Positions 1 through 7,811 of a DNA stretch of 64,000 nucleotides are shown in pieces. The translations under genes were made by a program, and so were the position numbers. Within the stretch, counting starts at the first letter, position 1. Each line of letters opens with the position of its first letter. Origin of the DNA: Bacteroidota bacterium (GTDB lineage Bacteria; Bacteroidota; Bacteroidia; Chitinophagales; Chitinophagaceae). Location of the stretch: assembly GCA_030706635.1 (NCBI GenBank), contig JAUZOD010000003.1:62001-126000 (forward strand). The letters run 5' to 3'. A model generated the notes under the pieces. The model had not been told where the DNA came from. It made no database searches and worked only from the letters and a program-made list of their open reading frames with translations.

Positions 1-60
1 TTGATCATCTACTTTTCGGTGGCCGTATTTATACTTAAAGGCAGTCTGCTCTAAGGAGAT

Positions 61-567
61 TTATTTGCTTTTATAAACAGGAACCGTACTGCAGGGTTCT
101 CCATACATAATGCTTTTAACTACCGGACGGAGCAGGCGGGTGATTTCCAGGTAAGCAAACTCTCCTATTGGTTTTTCGCCGCATCCCTTCACCACAACCC
201 TTTTGTCTTTATATTCTGACGGATCAATGGCTCCGATCCTTTTCAATAATATTTGCCGGAGCACCATTTGTTCATCCCCCTGAATAACGTCTTTGGCCAC
301 GGGCTGAAGATAGCTGGCTACCAGCATATAGGCCCATACCGGGATAACGGCATCGGCGGAACAGTAAACCCCTACGATCTGATCTTTATATTGATTCCAG
401 TCTGTACTCTGAAGTGCAGTACGAAAATCTTTTTCCTTAAGGATAAGCTCCATAAAAAGGAAAGATTTCAGATCAAACATCACGATCTTTTCTTCCGGGA
501 AGTATTTCTCCAGATCCAGGGTCAGCAGGGCGCTCTGACTTATCTTATTGACAATCTCTTCCTCCAT
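61..567 (-). CDS. DUF2480 family protein
   Basis: This 168-residue protein matches the DUF2480 family, a conserved small cytoplasmic family of Bacteroidota with no established function. The ends of the protein are the most recognisable parts: an N-terminal stretch reading EEEIVNKISQSALLTLDLE and a C-terminal VVVKGCGEKP followed by SIMYGEPCSTVPVYK. Two conserved cysteines (in GCG and EPCSTVP) and a CSAD motif in the middle could bind metal, but this is a guess. There is no signal peptide or membrane segment. A TACCTTTG element lies 19 bp upstream of the start. A hairpin repeat separates it from the ppiD-like gene, so it is probably transcribed on its own. Confidence 0.85.
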   Translation of the reverse strand: MEEEIVNKISQSALLTLDLEKYFPEEKIVMFDLKSFLFMELILKEKDFRTALQSTDWNQYKDQIVGVYCSADAVIPVWAYMLVASYLQPVAKDVIQGDEQMVLRQILLKRIGAIDPSEYKDKRVVVKGCGEKPIGEFAYLEITRLLRPVVKSIMYGEPCSTVPVYKSK

Positions 568-586
568 AATATGCCTGTATCACCCG

Positions 587-594
587 CAAAGGTA
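587..594 (-). promoter_or_regulatory. Bacteroidota -7 element for the DUF2480 gene
   Basis: The minus strand reads TACCTTTG, an exact match to TAnnTTTG, placed 19 bp before the start codon. I see no TTG at the usual 19-21 bp upstream, so only the -7 half is supported. Confidence 0.5.
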
Positions 595-606
595 AGTAGT
601 TCCGGG

Positions 607-724
607 GTTGACCGTTGACGGATTTCAGGTGTGAATCCGCAATTGACATCCGTCATCATGCTGCCCGATTTAAGTTTGAAGCCTGCACAGAAAGTCCGTC
701 AACGGTCATCCGTCAACCGTCAAC
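607..724. repeat. Dispersed 3'-end hairpin repeat, copy 1
   Basis: The left arm GTTGACCGTTGACGGAT can pair with the right arm, which contains TCCGTCAACGG and CCGTCAACCGTCAAC. The right arm runs up to the TAG stop of the ppiD-like gene. Between the arms is GTGTGAATCCGCA, containing the GAATnCGCA core shared with the other copies. This copy is longer than the rest, with about 70 bp between the arms. It may act as a terminator or as an mRNA 3'-end stabiliser. Confidence 0.75.
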
Positions 725-2865
725 TAAAGAAACTTGGCCCGGTTATCCTTCACTTTGGCCGTTTTTTCAAGCGCATCCACGGCCGCACGCTGGATGATCG
801 ACTCCTGGGTTTGCAACATGCTCTGGCGGATCTGTTCTATATCGCCGTTATAACTTGCTTTTGCTCCCACTTCTCTGATCTTAAGGACAAATACCCCTTC
901 GTTGCCACCTACGGGTTGCGAAACGGCCTTCCCCACGAGTTGTTTATCAAAAGCATATCCCACTACTTTGGGTTCTGGTCCAACATTGGGGATATAGGGA
1001 GAAGAAAACAAAAGGCTGTCCGCTTTGGCAACGGTCCGTCCCGTGGCAGCCGCAACGGCTTCCAGTGAAGTGGCAGACGCAATCTTTTGGGAGATCTGTT
1101 CCGCTTTTTTCTGATTTCTCAGAATGGGCTCAATGATTGGCCTTGCTTTGGCTTCAGTCATATCTCCCTTTTTATTGATCTCGGTTAGAATAGCTACTAC
1201 ATATTTATCTCCTACAGAAAAAGATTCGGAGACCTCGCCCAGCTTGGCATCGAAGATCCAGCGGACGAGGGAGCGGCTTGATCCAAGACCCGGAATGGTA
1301 AAATCTGTCGGGTGAATATCCTGAGCGGGGATTTTCTGGAGGTTTGCTTTTTTAACGTTTTCGTCAAAAGCGGCCTGGCTTCTGCTTTCGCCGGCAAACT
1401 GGCTGGCCAGTCCGGAAGCATTATCATCTGTCTCCGTACTGGGTTCAATTTTCCGGGCAAAATAAGCAATCTTATACGCGGGCTCAAAATTCTTCTGATC
1501 CTCGATCTCAATATAATGATATCCGAATTGGGTCTTAACTATCTTCCTTTCGCCCACCTTGCCGCTAAACACAAAATCCCCAAACTCCTTCACCATTTGT
1601 CCGGGTGCAAAATAACCCAGGTCGCCGCCTTTGATCCGGGTGCCCTCATCGTCAGAAAGATGGTATGCAACACTGTCAAACCGGGCGCCTTTATCAATCA
1701 GGTTTTTAATGCTGTCTATTTTCTTTTTTGCGGTACTGTCGTCCAGTGTTGGCTGATTCGTTTTCAGATTCACCGTGGCAACGAGTATATGACGGGCTCT
1801 CGCGGAGTCCGGCAATGTTTTAATATCCATGATCCGGGCAATAACATAATTCGGTCCATCCAGGTAAGGTCCGATAACGGATCCTTTGGGAAGCATGCTC
1901 AGCGAATCTTTTCTGGCTCCCGTTAATCTGGATTTGGGCGTATAGCCGTCATGATAATTGATTTCTGTGCCGTTGCGCGCCAGAAAACCTTCCACGTCTG
2001 CTGTTGTGCTGAATTCCTGTTTCAGATTCGTTACCTGTTGCTTTAGGGCATTACTGTCTGCCGCCGTAGGCGCTGCATTAAAAACCACATACCGGACGCT
2101 GCGGGAATCCTCCTGCTGATACTGATCCAGATGCTTGTCCAGATAGGATTCAATTTCCCCATCAGATATGCGGATTAAGCTATCCGGGATGGTTTGATAA
2201 GGCACATTTACGTAAGAAATGGAAGAGACCAGGCTGTTATCAGCGTTTGCCTTTTCAACCATCCATTTGGGGATATAAGAACTTTTGGCCAGTATGGAAA
2301 GATATTTGTCTTTCAATCTCATCTTGACGAACTGGGGCAGGGCCTGTTCAAAAAAGTTTTGGGCCATGGCATAGTTCTGGTCCGTCTTTCTGTTGCCTTT
2401 ATAAATTGTCCTTAGCTGATTTATTCTGGCAGCGGCCTGCTGAGGATCAAAAACACCCGTATTCGGATCTGTAAAGGCGCGCTTGATTTCCGGAAGGGCG
2501 TTCGGACCAACGAGCATGTCGTTCAACTCTTTGTCGCTTACGTCCAGGCCCAGTTTCTGGTACTCTGCCTTCAGCACGGCATCTTCTTTAAATTGTTTCC
2601 ATACCTCTTCCCGGATATTCTGTTGCATCATATCGTTCACCGGGTATCCCTGACTTTTATATTGGTCTTCACGTTCTGATATCTGTTTCTCGAAATTGCT
2701 GTAATCGAATTCTTCTCCATTTACAGAACCTACACTTCCTGAACTGGCAGCCAGACGGCTATTGCCAACGGAAGAATCCATCAGTAGAAATCCGATCAGG
2801 CTCACTCCAATCAGGCCAAAAACCAGCCATGCGGCTTTATCTCTGATTTGCTGAATAATAGACAT
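724..2865 (-). CDS. PpiD-type membrane-anchored peptidylprolyl isomerase / SurA N-domain protein
   Basis: This is a periplasmic folding chaperone of the PpiD type, 713 residues. One N-terminal transmembrane segment (about residues 14-36, WLVFGLIGVSLIGFLL) anchors it in the inner membrane. A SurA-like N-domain follows, then a parvulin (PPIC) domain at about 355-470, recognisable by RARHILVAT, GGDLGYFAPGQM and TQFGYHYIEI. The C-terminal part resembles the second, often degenerate, rotamase-like region of PpiD. I chose the start MSIIQQIRDK because it places the basic residues directly before the membrane helix; the open frame extends 39 codons further upstream but that stretch has no family resemblance. 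The role in outer-membrane protein folding is inferred from the family. A hairpin repeat abuts the stop codon. Confidence 0.85.
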   Translation of the reverse strand: MSIIQQIRDKAAWLVFGLIGVSLIGFLLMDSSVGNSRLAASSGSVGSVNGEEFDYSNFEKQISEREDQYKSQGYPVNDMMQQNIREEVWKQFKEDAVLKAEYQKLGLDVSDKELNDMLVGPNALPEIKRAFTDPNTGVFDPQQAAARINQLRTIYKGNRKTDQNYAMAQNFFEQALPQFVKMRLKDKYLSILAKSSYIPKWMVEKANADNSLVSSISYVNVPYQTIPDSLIRISDGEIESYLDKHLDQYQQEDSRSVRYVVFNAAPTAADSNALKQQVTNLKQEFSTTADVEGFLARNGTEINYHDGYTPKSRLTGARKDSLSMLPKGSVIGPYLDGPNYVIARIMDIKTLPDSARARHILVATVNLKTNQPTLDDSTAKKKIDSIKNLIDKGARFDSVAYHLSDDEGTRIKGGDLGYFAPGQMVKEFGDFVFSGKVGERKIVKTQFGYHYIEIEDQKNFEPAYKIAYFARKIEPSTETDDNASGLASQFAGESRSQAAFDENVKKANLQKIPAQDIHPTDFTIPGLGSSRSLVRWIFDAKLGEVSESFSVGDKYVVAILTEINKKGDMTEAKARPIIEPILRNQKKAEQISQKIASATSLEAVAAATGRTVAKADSLLFSSPYIPNVGPEPKVVGYAFDKQLVGKAVSQPVGGNEGVFVLKIREVGAKASYNGDIEQIRQSMLQTQESIIQRAAVDALEKTAKVKDNRAKFL

Positions 2866-3427
2866 ATTATATTTGTAGGGTTTTTGAAAGGATGGCAAAA
2901 ATAGTTGAAAAATGGTTATGAACAAATTGTGGAAAACAGGGAAAGGCACAGCCATCCTCATTTTAAGCGCATCGTTTGACAATGTCTGGTTAAATCTTCC
3001 GGAATTTAACCCGGCCCTCGTGAAACAACGGTAAAACAGTGGAACACATGCTAACAGGCCCTGGTGAATAAACCCTATTTATTGGTGTAAAACACAGATT
3101 TTTAACCCGGATTTCTGTGAAAGGAATGAGAGTAGAATTTATAATGAAGGCGTCGTTTTTGGTTTCCGGTGAACAAACAACTACTTGTTCCGTTTTTTAT
3201 TATATAAGTGTTATTAAATACTTATCCTGAACCCGGAATGGCTGATCGTTTGTGAATCAGGAAGAAATGCAATACAGGCGTGGATTTAAGGGTGTGGGTT
3301 GGATGTGGATAGCGGTGGACAATAAAATATTTATTCAAAAGCAATAATATTCTGGTAGCGTTTTCCACTAATTCAGGTCTATAATAGTAATAGATCTATT
3401 TAAATAAATAATGTATTATTATATATT
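2866..3427. other. Gene-free region with DnaA-box-like cluster (candidate oriC)
   Basis: No gene is visible here. GTGG-centred sites recur at 3280, 3294, 3305 and 3315, that is 14, 11 and 10 bp apart. The best, TGTGGATAG at 3304-3312, matches 8 of 9 positions of the DnaA box TGTGGATAA; GGTGGACAA at 3314-3322 matches 7. Outlying sites are TGTGGAAAA at 2938-2946 (8 of 9), TTATCCTGA at 3232-3240 (7 of 9) and TTTTCCACT at 3361-3369 (7 of 9). The next 100 bp towards nadA is extremely AT-rich and could serve as an unwinding element. The parS sites 3-4 kb away support an origin-proximal position. No dnaA gene is present, so this remains a candidate. Confidence 0.4.
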
Positions 3428-4438
3428 ATGGCAGTTATAAACATTGATGATGCCAGGATGAAAGTTAACCGGAAGGGATTCCTTGATATACCGGTTGATC
3501 CGGAGTTGGATCTTTTTAAAGAGATAGACCGGCTGAAAAAAGAAAAAAATGCCGTGTTGCTGGCGCATTATTATCAGGATGCCGATATTCAGGATGTGGC
3601 GGATTTCATCGGGGATAGCCTTGGGCTGGCGCAGGAAGCCGCCCGGACCAAAGCGGATATCATTGTATTTGCAGGAGTTCATTTTATGGCGGAAACGGCA
3701 AAAATTCTGAATCCGGATAAAAAAGTGTTGCTTCCGGACCTGAACGCAGGCTGTTCCCTGGCGGACTCTGCGCCGGCCCCTCTGTTCCGGGTATTTAAAG
3801 AGAAATACCCTGATCACCTGGTGATTTCCTACATCAACTGCTCCGCTGAAATTAAAGCCCTTAGCGATATCATCTGTACTTCCTCCAATGCGCAGAAAAT
3901 TATAGAAAGCCTTCCGCAGGATCAGAAAATAATATTTGCGCCGGATAAGAACCTCGGGGCTTATCTGAAAAAGAAGACCGGTCGGGATATGGTGCTCTGG
4001 AACGGCGCCTGCATGGTGCATGAAATTTTCAGTGTGCAAAAGATAATGGAATTAAAAGCGAGGAATCCGAAGGCTAAATTTATTGCCCATCCGGAATGTG
4101 AAGAGGCTATTCTGCGGATGGCCGATTTTATCGGATCAACTACGGCCTTATTGAAGTTTTCTCAAACGGATCCGGCCATGGAATTTATTGTGGGTACGGA
4201 ATCCGGTATTTTGCATCAGATGAAACTGGCTTCACCGGAAAAACTATTTATTCCGGGGCCGCCGGAAACCAATTGTGCCTGCAACGATTGTCCGCACATG
4301 AAATTGAATACCCTGGAAAAACTGTATTTGTGTATGGCTTACGAAACGCCGGAGATCCGGATGGAGAAGCCTTTGCTGGATGCGGCCAGAAAGCCGATCG
4401 ACCGGATGCTGGAGATCAGCAAACGTTACGGACTCTGA
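3428..4438 (+). CDS. nadA: Quinolinate synthase NadA
   Basis: NadA condenses iminoaspartate with dihydroxyacetone phosphate to quinolinate in de novo NAD synthesis. The 336-residue length is normal for the family. The motif [19 protein letters not shown] near residue 40 is typical. The three ligands expected for the [4Fe-4S] cluster are visible as C109 (NAGCSLAD), C195 (NGACMVHE) and C288 in a CxCxxCPHM motif, with extra cysteines at 283 and 285. The gene follows the AT-rich candidate origin region. Its TGA stop directly abuts the stop of mnmG on the other strand, the two together forming the palindrome TGATCA, so there is no room for a terminator between them. nadD lies a few kilobases away; nadB and nadC are not in the window. 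Confidence 0.97.
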   Translation: MAVINIDDARMKVNRKGFLDIPVDPELDLFKEIDRLKKEKNAVLLAHYYQDADIQDVADFIGDSLGLAQEAARTKADIIVFAGVHFMAETAKILNPDKKVLLPDLNAGCSLADSAPAPLFRVFKEKYPDHLVISYINCSAEIKALSDIICTSSNAQKIIESLPQDQKIIFAPDKNLGAYLKKKTGRDMVLWNGACMVHEIFSVQKIMELKARNPKAKFIAHPECEEAILRMADFIGSTTALLKFSQTDPAMEFIVGTESGILHQMKLASPEKLFIPGPPETNCACNDCPHMKLNTLEKLYLCMAYETPEIRMEKPLLDAARKPIDRMLEISKRYGL

Positions 4439-6301
4439 TCATCTGCCCATGAAGACCATTAGAATTTGAATATCTGTTGGGTTGACGCCACTGATCCGGC
4501 TGGCCTGTCCCAACGTTCTCGGTTTTATTTTTTTGAATTTAATCAGCGCTTCGGTGGAAAGTGCTGAAAGGCGGTCATAATCGAAGGTTTCAGGAATAGA
4601 AAGTTGTTCCAGCTGTGAAATCCTTTTTACCAGTTCTTTTTCTTTTTTTATATAGACATCGTACTTCAGCTGAATTTCTGCCTGCTCCAGGCTGTCCGGG
4701 CTGAATGGCTTCAGTTTTTCCTTTAATGCGGGAACTCCTTCGCTTATGATGGAAATGCTCACGTTGGGCCTTAAAAGCAGGCTGGCTGCTTTTTGCTTTT
4801 GAAGCATGGGTGATAGATTCATTTCACTTAGGAAAGGCTCCGCCAGCTCGGGAGCAATGGAAAAATCGTTCAAAATTCCGGAAATTGATTTAACCTCATT
4901 TTTCTTGATATCTACTGCTTTTAGTCTTTCCGCGGAAGCCAGACCCAGGCGGTGGCTCTTCTCAGTCAGGCGGAGGTCTGCGTTGTCCTGGCGCAGCAGG
5001 GTACGAAATTCTGCTCTTGAGGTAAACATCCGGTAGGGTTCTTCGGTGCCTTTGCTGATGAGGTCATCTATCAGGACGCCGATATAGGCTTCGCTCCGGT
5101 CTAAAATAACGTGATCAAGATAATTGATTTTTTGATGGGCATTAATACCCGCCATTAATCCCTGGCAGGCTGCTTCTTCGTAACCCGTAGTTCCGTTTAT
5201 CTGACCGGCGAGAAAGAGATTATTCAGGATTTTGGTTTCGAGATTGTGTTTTAACTGAGTGGGCGGAAAATAATCGTATTCGATGGCATATCCAGGCCTG
5301 AACGCTTTGAAATGCTCGAATCCTTTTATCATACGAAGCGCTTCGTATTGCACTTCTTCCGGCAGAGAAGTACTGAAACCATTTACATATATTTCTATAG
5401 TATTCCATCCTTCGGGCTCAATAAATAGCTGGTGCCTGTCTTTATCTGCAAAGCGGTTTAATTTGTCTTCTATGCTCGGGCAGTATCTTGGACCTGTTCC
5501 GTCGATCCTGCCGGCAAACATGGGGCTCCGGTCAAAACCCGTTTTGAGGATATCATGCACCTGCGGATTGGTATAGGTAATCCAGCAACTTTTTTGTTTG
5601 GAGGGTAATGGTACGTTGAGGTAGGAAAAGCCGGTTGGATGTTCATCCCCGGGCTGTTCTTCCATTTTGCTGTAGTCCAGGCTTCTTCCGTCAATTCGGG
5701 GCGGAGTGCCGGTTTTCAGGCGGCTGCTTTCAAACCCCAGGCTTCGCAACTGTTCTGTGATTCCGGTGGCGGCTTTTTCTGCCATCCGTCCTCCCCCAAA
5801 TTGTTTTTCCCCTATATGAATGATGCCATTCAGAAAGGTTCCGTTGGTTAGCACGACCGATCTGGATTTAATGCGGTTCCCCATGCCGGTGATTACGCCG
5901 GTCACCGACTGGTCTTCTATCAGAAGTCCGGTTACCATGTCCTGATAGAAATCGACGTTCGGGGTGTTCTCAAGCATATTACGCCAAACTGCCGCAAACA
6001 ACATTCTGTCATTCTGAGCTCTTGGGCTCCACATCGCCGGCCCCTTTGACTTGTTCAGCATCCTGAACTGGATCATGCTTTTATCCGTAACAATTCCAGA
6101 ATAGCCACCCATAGCGTCTATTTCCCTCACGATCTGACCCTTGGCAACGCCGCCCATGGCCGGATTGCAGCTCATTTGCGCAATGGTTTGGAGGTTCATG
6201 CTCACCAGCAATACCTTGGAGCCCATATTGGCTGCCGCTGCTGCAGCCTCACAACCGGCATGACCAGCTCCCACGACAATGACGTCATACGATGAAAACA
6301 T
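4439..6301 (-). CDS. mnmG: tRNA uridine-5-carboxymethylaminomethyl(34) synthesis enzyme MnmG (GidA)
   Basis: MnmG is the FAD-dependent partner of MnmE that installs the carboxymethylaminomethyl group at U34 of certain tRNAs. The 620-residue length is typical. The N-terminus carries the dinucleotide-binding motif GAGHAGCEAA (residues 12-21), followed by CNPAMGGVAKGQIVREIDAMGG. The motif RYCPSIEDK and the late motif TGYEEAACQGLMAGINA are family hallmarks. In many bacteria this gene lies close to the replication origin, and the adjacent parS sites agree with that. A TACCTTTG promoter element sits only 4 bp before the ATG, which implies an mRNA with little or no leader. Confidence 0.97.
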   Translation of the reverse strand: MFSSYDVIVVGAGHAGCEAAAAAANMGSKVLLVSMNLQTIAQMSCNPAMGGVAKGQIVREIDAMGGYSGIVTDKSMIQFRMLNKSKGPAMWSPRAQNDRMLFAAVWRNMLENTPNVDFYQDMVTGLLIEDQSVTGVITGMGNRIKSRSVVLTNGTFLNGIIHIGEKQFGGGRMAEKAATGITEQLRSLGFESSRLKTGTPPRIDGRSLDYSKMEEQPGDEHPTGFSYLNVPLPSKQKSCWITYTNPQVHDILKTGFDRSPMFAGRIDGTGPRYCPSIEDKLNRFADKDRHQLFIEPEGWNTIEIYVNGFSTSLPEEVQYEALRMIKGFEHFKAFRPGYAIEYDYFPPTQLKHNLETKILNNLFLAGQINGTTGYEEAACQGLMAGINAHQKINYLDHVILDRSEAYIGVLIDDLISKGTEEPYRMFTSRAEFRTLLRQDNADLRLTEKSHRLGLASAERLKAVDIKKNEVKSISGILNDFSIAPELAEPFLSEMNLSPMLQKQKAASLLLRPNVSISIISEGVPALKEKLKPFSPDSLEQAEIQLKYDVYIKKEKELVKRISQLEQLSIPETFDYDRLSALSTEALIKFKKIKPRTLGQASRISGVNPTDIQILMVFMGR

Positions 6302-6305
6302 CCCG

Positions 6306-6313
6306 CAAAGGTA
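6306..6313 (-). promoter_or_regulatory. -7 element of mnmG, leaderless spacing
   Basis: The minus strand reads TACCTTTG, then CGGG, then the mnmG ATG. In Bacteroidota the start of transcription usually falls a few bases after this element, so the mRNA should start at or very near the start codon. Confidence 0.55.
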
Positions 6314-6369
6314 TATCAGAAGGCGAGTTTTGGGAGAGATGATTTTGAGAAACCCGGCGCGCGCCTTCC

Positions 6370-6387
6370 GTGTTCCACGTGGAACAC
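6370..6387. promoter_or_regulatory. parS site 1 (ParB-binding palindrome)
   Basis: An 18-bp perfect palindrome contains TGTTCCACGTGGAACA, which fits the widespread chromosomal parS consensus TGTTnCACGTGnAACA. ParB spreads from such sites and recruits the segregation and condensin machinery. Chromosomal parS sites normally lie near the origin of replication. Confidence 0.85.
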
Positions 6388-6706
6388 AGGGTGCGGTTGT
6401 ATTTATAACTAGGGAGGGTTTTTAGGCAGCCATTCCCCCCGATTCAGGATGGAGTTCCTGTTTCTCTTTCACTCGTGCCCTGGTGAGCTTTTTACATGGC
6501 CCTTTGATGTAGAAAATCCTTTTCCAGGAAGAACCATTCCGGCACCAACCTTACCCTGAAAGGATCCGTTGGTGTCATTGATCAATTTACCCGTGAGGAG
6601 TAGAGAATCTCAAAATATACATTTTGATATTGAATCGCAGTGAATGTAAAATGTATAAAAAACTAATGAAGTTTTAATTAAATAGATAAAGAAATGGGGC
6701 GTTACC

Positions 6707-6750
6707 TGCGTTTTGTCCGCGTTTAATCTGCGTTTAGTCTTCGTTTTGTC
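6707..6750. repeat. Four tandem 11-bp repeats between the parS sites
   Basis: Four exactly adjacent units read TGCGTTTTGTC, CGCGTTTAATC, TGCGTTTAGTC and TTCGTTTTGTC, with consensus TGCGTTTnGTC. An 11-bp period is about one helical turn, so a protein binding each unit would lie on one face of the DNA. The units do not match the DnaA box or parS. Confidence 0.7.
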
Positions 6751-7006
6751 TGTTCTATATAAGATGTCTTTTCTCTTCATATTATTCGCTGCGAGGATAG
6801 AATCTCGGCTTCTTGGTATCCACTCTTTTCGAACGCTTTACAATTTGTGGCTGATCATAGAATAAAAGATGTTCGTTTCCGGGCTATTCGGAATCTCTGT
6901 TTATTAGCCTGGGTAGGAGAATGATCATAAAGGTTGTCTCTAATAGCGGTGGGTTAAGTTAAGTGCAGTTATAATCAAAAAAGAAAAGCTGGGTTTATTC
7001 TGTTGT

Positions 7007-7022
7007 TGTTTCACGTGGAACA
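7007..7022. promoter_or_regulatory. parS site 2
   Basis: The sequence TGTTTCACGTGGAACA fits the parS consensus, with one half in the TTTC form and the other in the CCAC/GGAA form. It ends exactly where the stop codon of ybeY begins. Confidence 0.82.
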
Positions 7023-7460
7023 TCATTTAAAATATCGGATTAAGCAATCATCCTCTTTGCGTCTCATCCGGGCCTGCTCTTTTCTTGTCTTATCCTTATA
7101 GTGGCACAGATGCAGGGCTCCGTGGAAGATTACTCTGTGAATTTCCTCCCGGAATGAGGAATTGTGGACTTTTGCATTTTCGCGGACCCGCTCCACGCTA
7201 ATGTAGATCTCTCCGGAGACCTTGTTGTCCTTGCTCTTTGAGCCGGGAAAGCTGAGTATGTCGGTATAATAGTCGTGTTTTAGAAATCTGCGATTGAGAT
7301 CCAGGAGGTAATCGTCATCGCAAAACACATAAGAAAGGTCCGTCAGCTTGTACGACTCCTCCTGGAAAAGAGAATGGAGAAACAGCTTAAGCTTCTTCCG
7401 CTGTGGAAGTTTGAAAGGGATAAGAAAATGAAAGCTTATCTGGGTTTTGGTCTGCATCAT
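7023..7460 (-). CDS. ybeY: Endoribonuclease YbeY (rRNA maturation)
   Basis: YbeY is a zinc-dependent endoribonuclease involved in 16S rRNA 3'-end processing and ribosome quality control. The metal-binding region is visible as HGALHLCHYKDKT, the Bacteroidota form of the HGxLHLxGYDH motif, and the upstream DILSFP and GEIYISVERV motifs also match. I take the start at MMQTKTQISF, giving about 145 residues, because the frame upstream of it would run through the promoter shared with feoA. The second of the two adjacent ATGs is equally possible. The gene ends directly at parS site 2. It is transcribed divergently from feoA, with overlapping -7 elements in between. Confidence 0.92.
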   Translation of the reverse strand: MMQTKTQISFHFLIPFKLPQRKKLKLFLHSLFQEESYKLTDLSYVFCDDDYLLDLNRRFLKHDYYTDILSFPGSKSKDNKVSGEIYISVERVRENAKVHNSSFREEIHRVIFHGALHLCHYKDKTRKEQARMRRKEDDCLIRYFK

Positions 7461-7492
7461 GCCATTTCCGAAAATCGTAAAGTCTATTGAAA

Positions 7493-7512
7493 GAACAAAG
7501 CTACTTTTGTTC
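7493..7512. promoter_or_regulatory. Overlapping divergent promoter/palindrome between ybeY and feoA
   Basis: The arms GAACAAA and TTTGTTC flank GCTACT. The plus strand contains TACTTTTG (7502-7509) towards feoA, and the minus strand contains TAGCTTTG (7503-7496) towards ybeY. The two elements share the central TA. The feoA start lies 9 bp after its element, implying a very short leader. Confidence 0.55.
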
Positions 7513-7518
7513 CTACAC

Positions 7519-7749
7519 ATGAAACGACTTTCGGAGTTAAGAACCGGATCAAGAGCCAGAATTCATTCGTTCGAAAAAAATGACCTCTTCCTGAAATTGA
7601 TGGAAATGGGCTGTGTTCCGGGCGAAATCATAAAAGTGGAAAAGGTAGCTCCCCTGGGCGATCCGATCTCTATTGCGGTGGCCGGGTATCACCTGAGCCT
7701 GAGACTTGATGAAGCAGAAAATATCTTTGTGGATCCCATATTCTCCTGA
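7519..7749 (+). CDS. feoA: FeoA-family ferrous iron transport protein
   Basis: This 76-residue protein is a stand-alone FeoA domain, an SH3-like fold associated with the FeoB iron permease. Family features visible are the N-terminal MKRLSELRTGSRARI, the central LMEMGCVPGEIIKVEKVAPLGDP and the terminal AVAGYHLSLRLDEAENI. The start at MKRLSEL is chosen because the family begins here and because the divergent promoter lies immediately upstream. FeoB is not adjacent in this window, so FeoA may act with a distant FeoB or in another regulatory role. It lies between ybeY and nadD. Confidence 0.88.
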   Translation: MKRLSELRTGSRARIHSFEKNDLFLKLMEMGCVPGEIIKVEKVAPLGDPISIAVAGYHLSLRLDEAENIFVDPIFS

Positions 7750-7788
7750 AGGCGGGTTTATAATATGGTTTATTAATTATATGTTTAA

Positions 7789-7796
7789 TACATTTG
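7789..7796 (+). promoter_or_regulatory. -7 element of nadD
   Basis: TACATTTG matches TAnnTTTG and lies 15 bp before the nadD start codon. No TTG is present at the expected upstream distance. Confidence 0.45.
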
Positions 7797-7811
7797 TCTA
7801 TAATTAATTAA

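Larger units (their letters stand above)
6302..7022. other. 720-bp gene-free region between mnmG and ybeY
   Basis: I see no gene here. The region holds a parS palindrome near each end, a run of four 11-bp repeats in the middle, and the mnmG promoter at its left edge. No convincing DnaA box is present; the nearest resemblance is TATCCACTC near 6817. The size and content suggest a chromosome-segregation locus rather than degraded coding sequence. Confidence 0.7.

Noticed and set aside
607-724. CRISPR-like repeat reading of the GTTGACGG units.
   Set aside because: Units are adjacent or form arms of a hairpin, with no regular spacers and no cas genes.
2866-2982. N-terminal extension of the PpiD-type protein from a more upstream ATG.
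   Set aside because: The extra 39 residues break the normal spacing to the membrane helix and run through a DnaA-box-like site; the inner start matches the family.
6302-7022. Origin of replication placed between mnmG and ybeY.
   Set aside because: Only one weak DnaA-box-like site (near 6817) is present and no strongly AT-rich block; the region before nadA is a better candidate.
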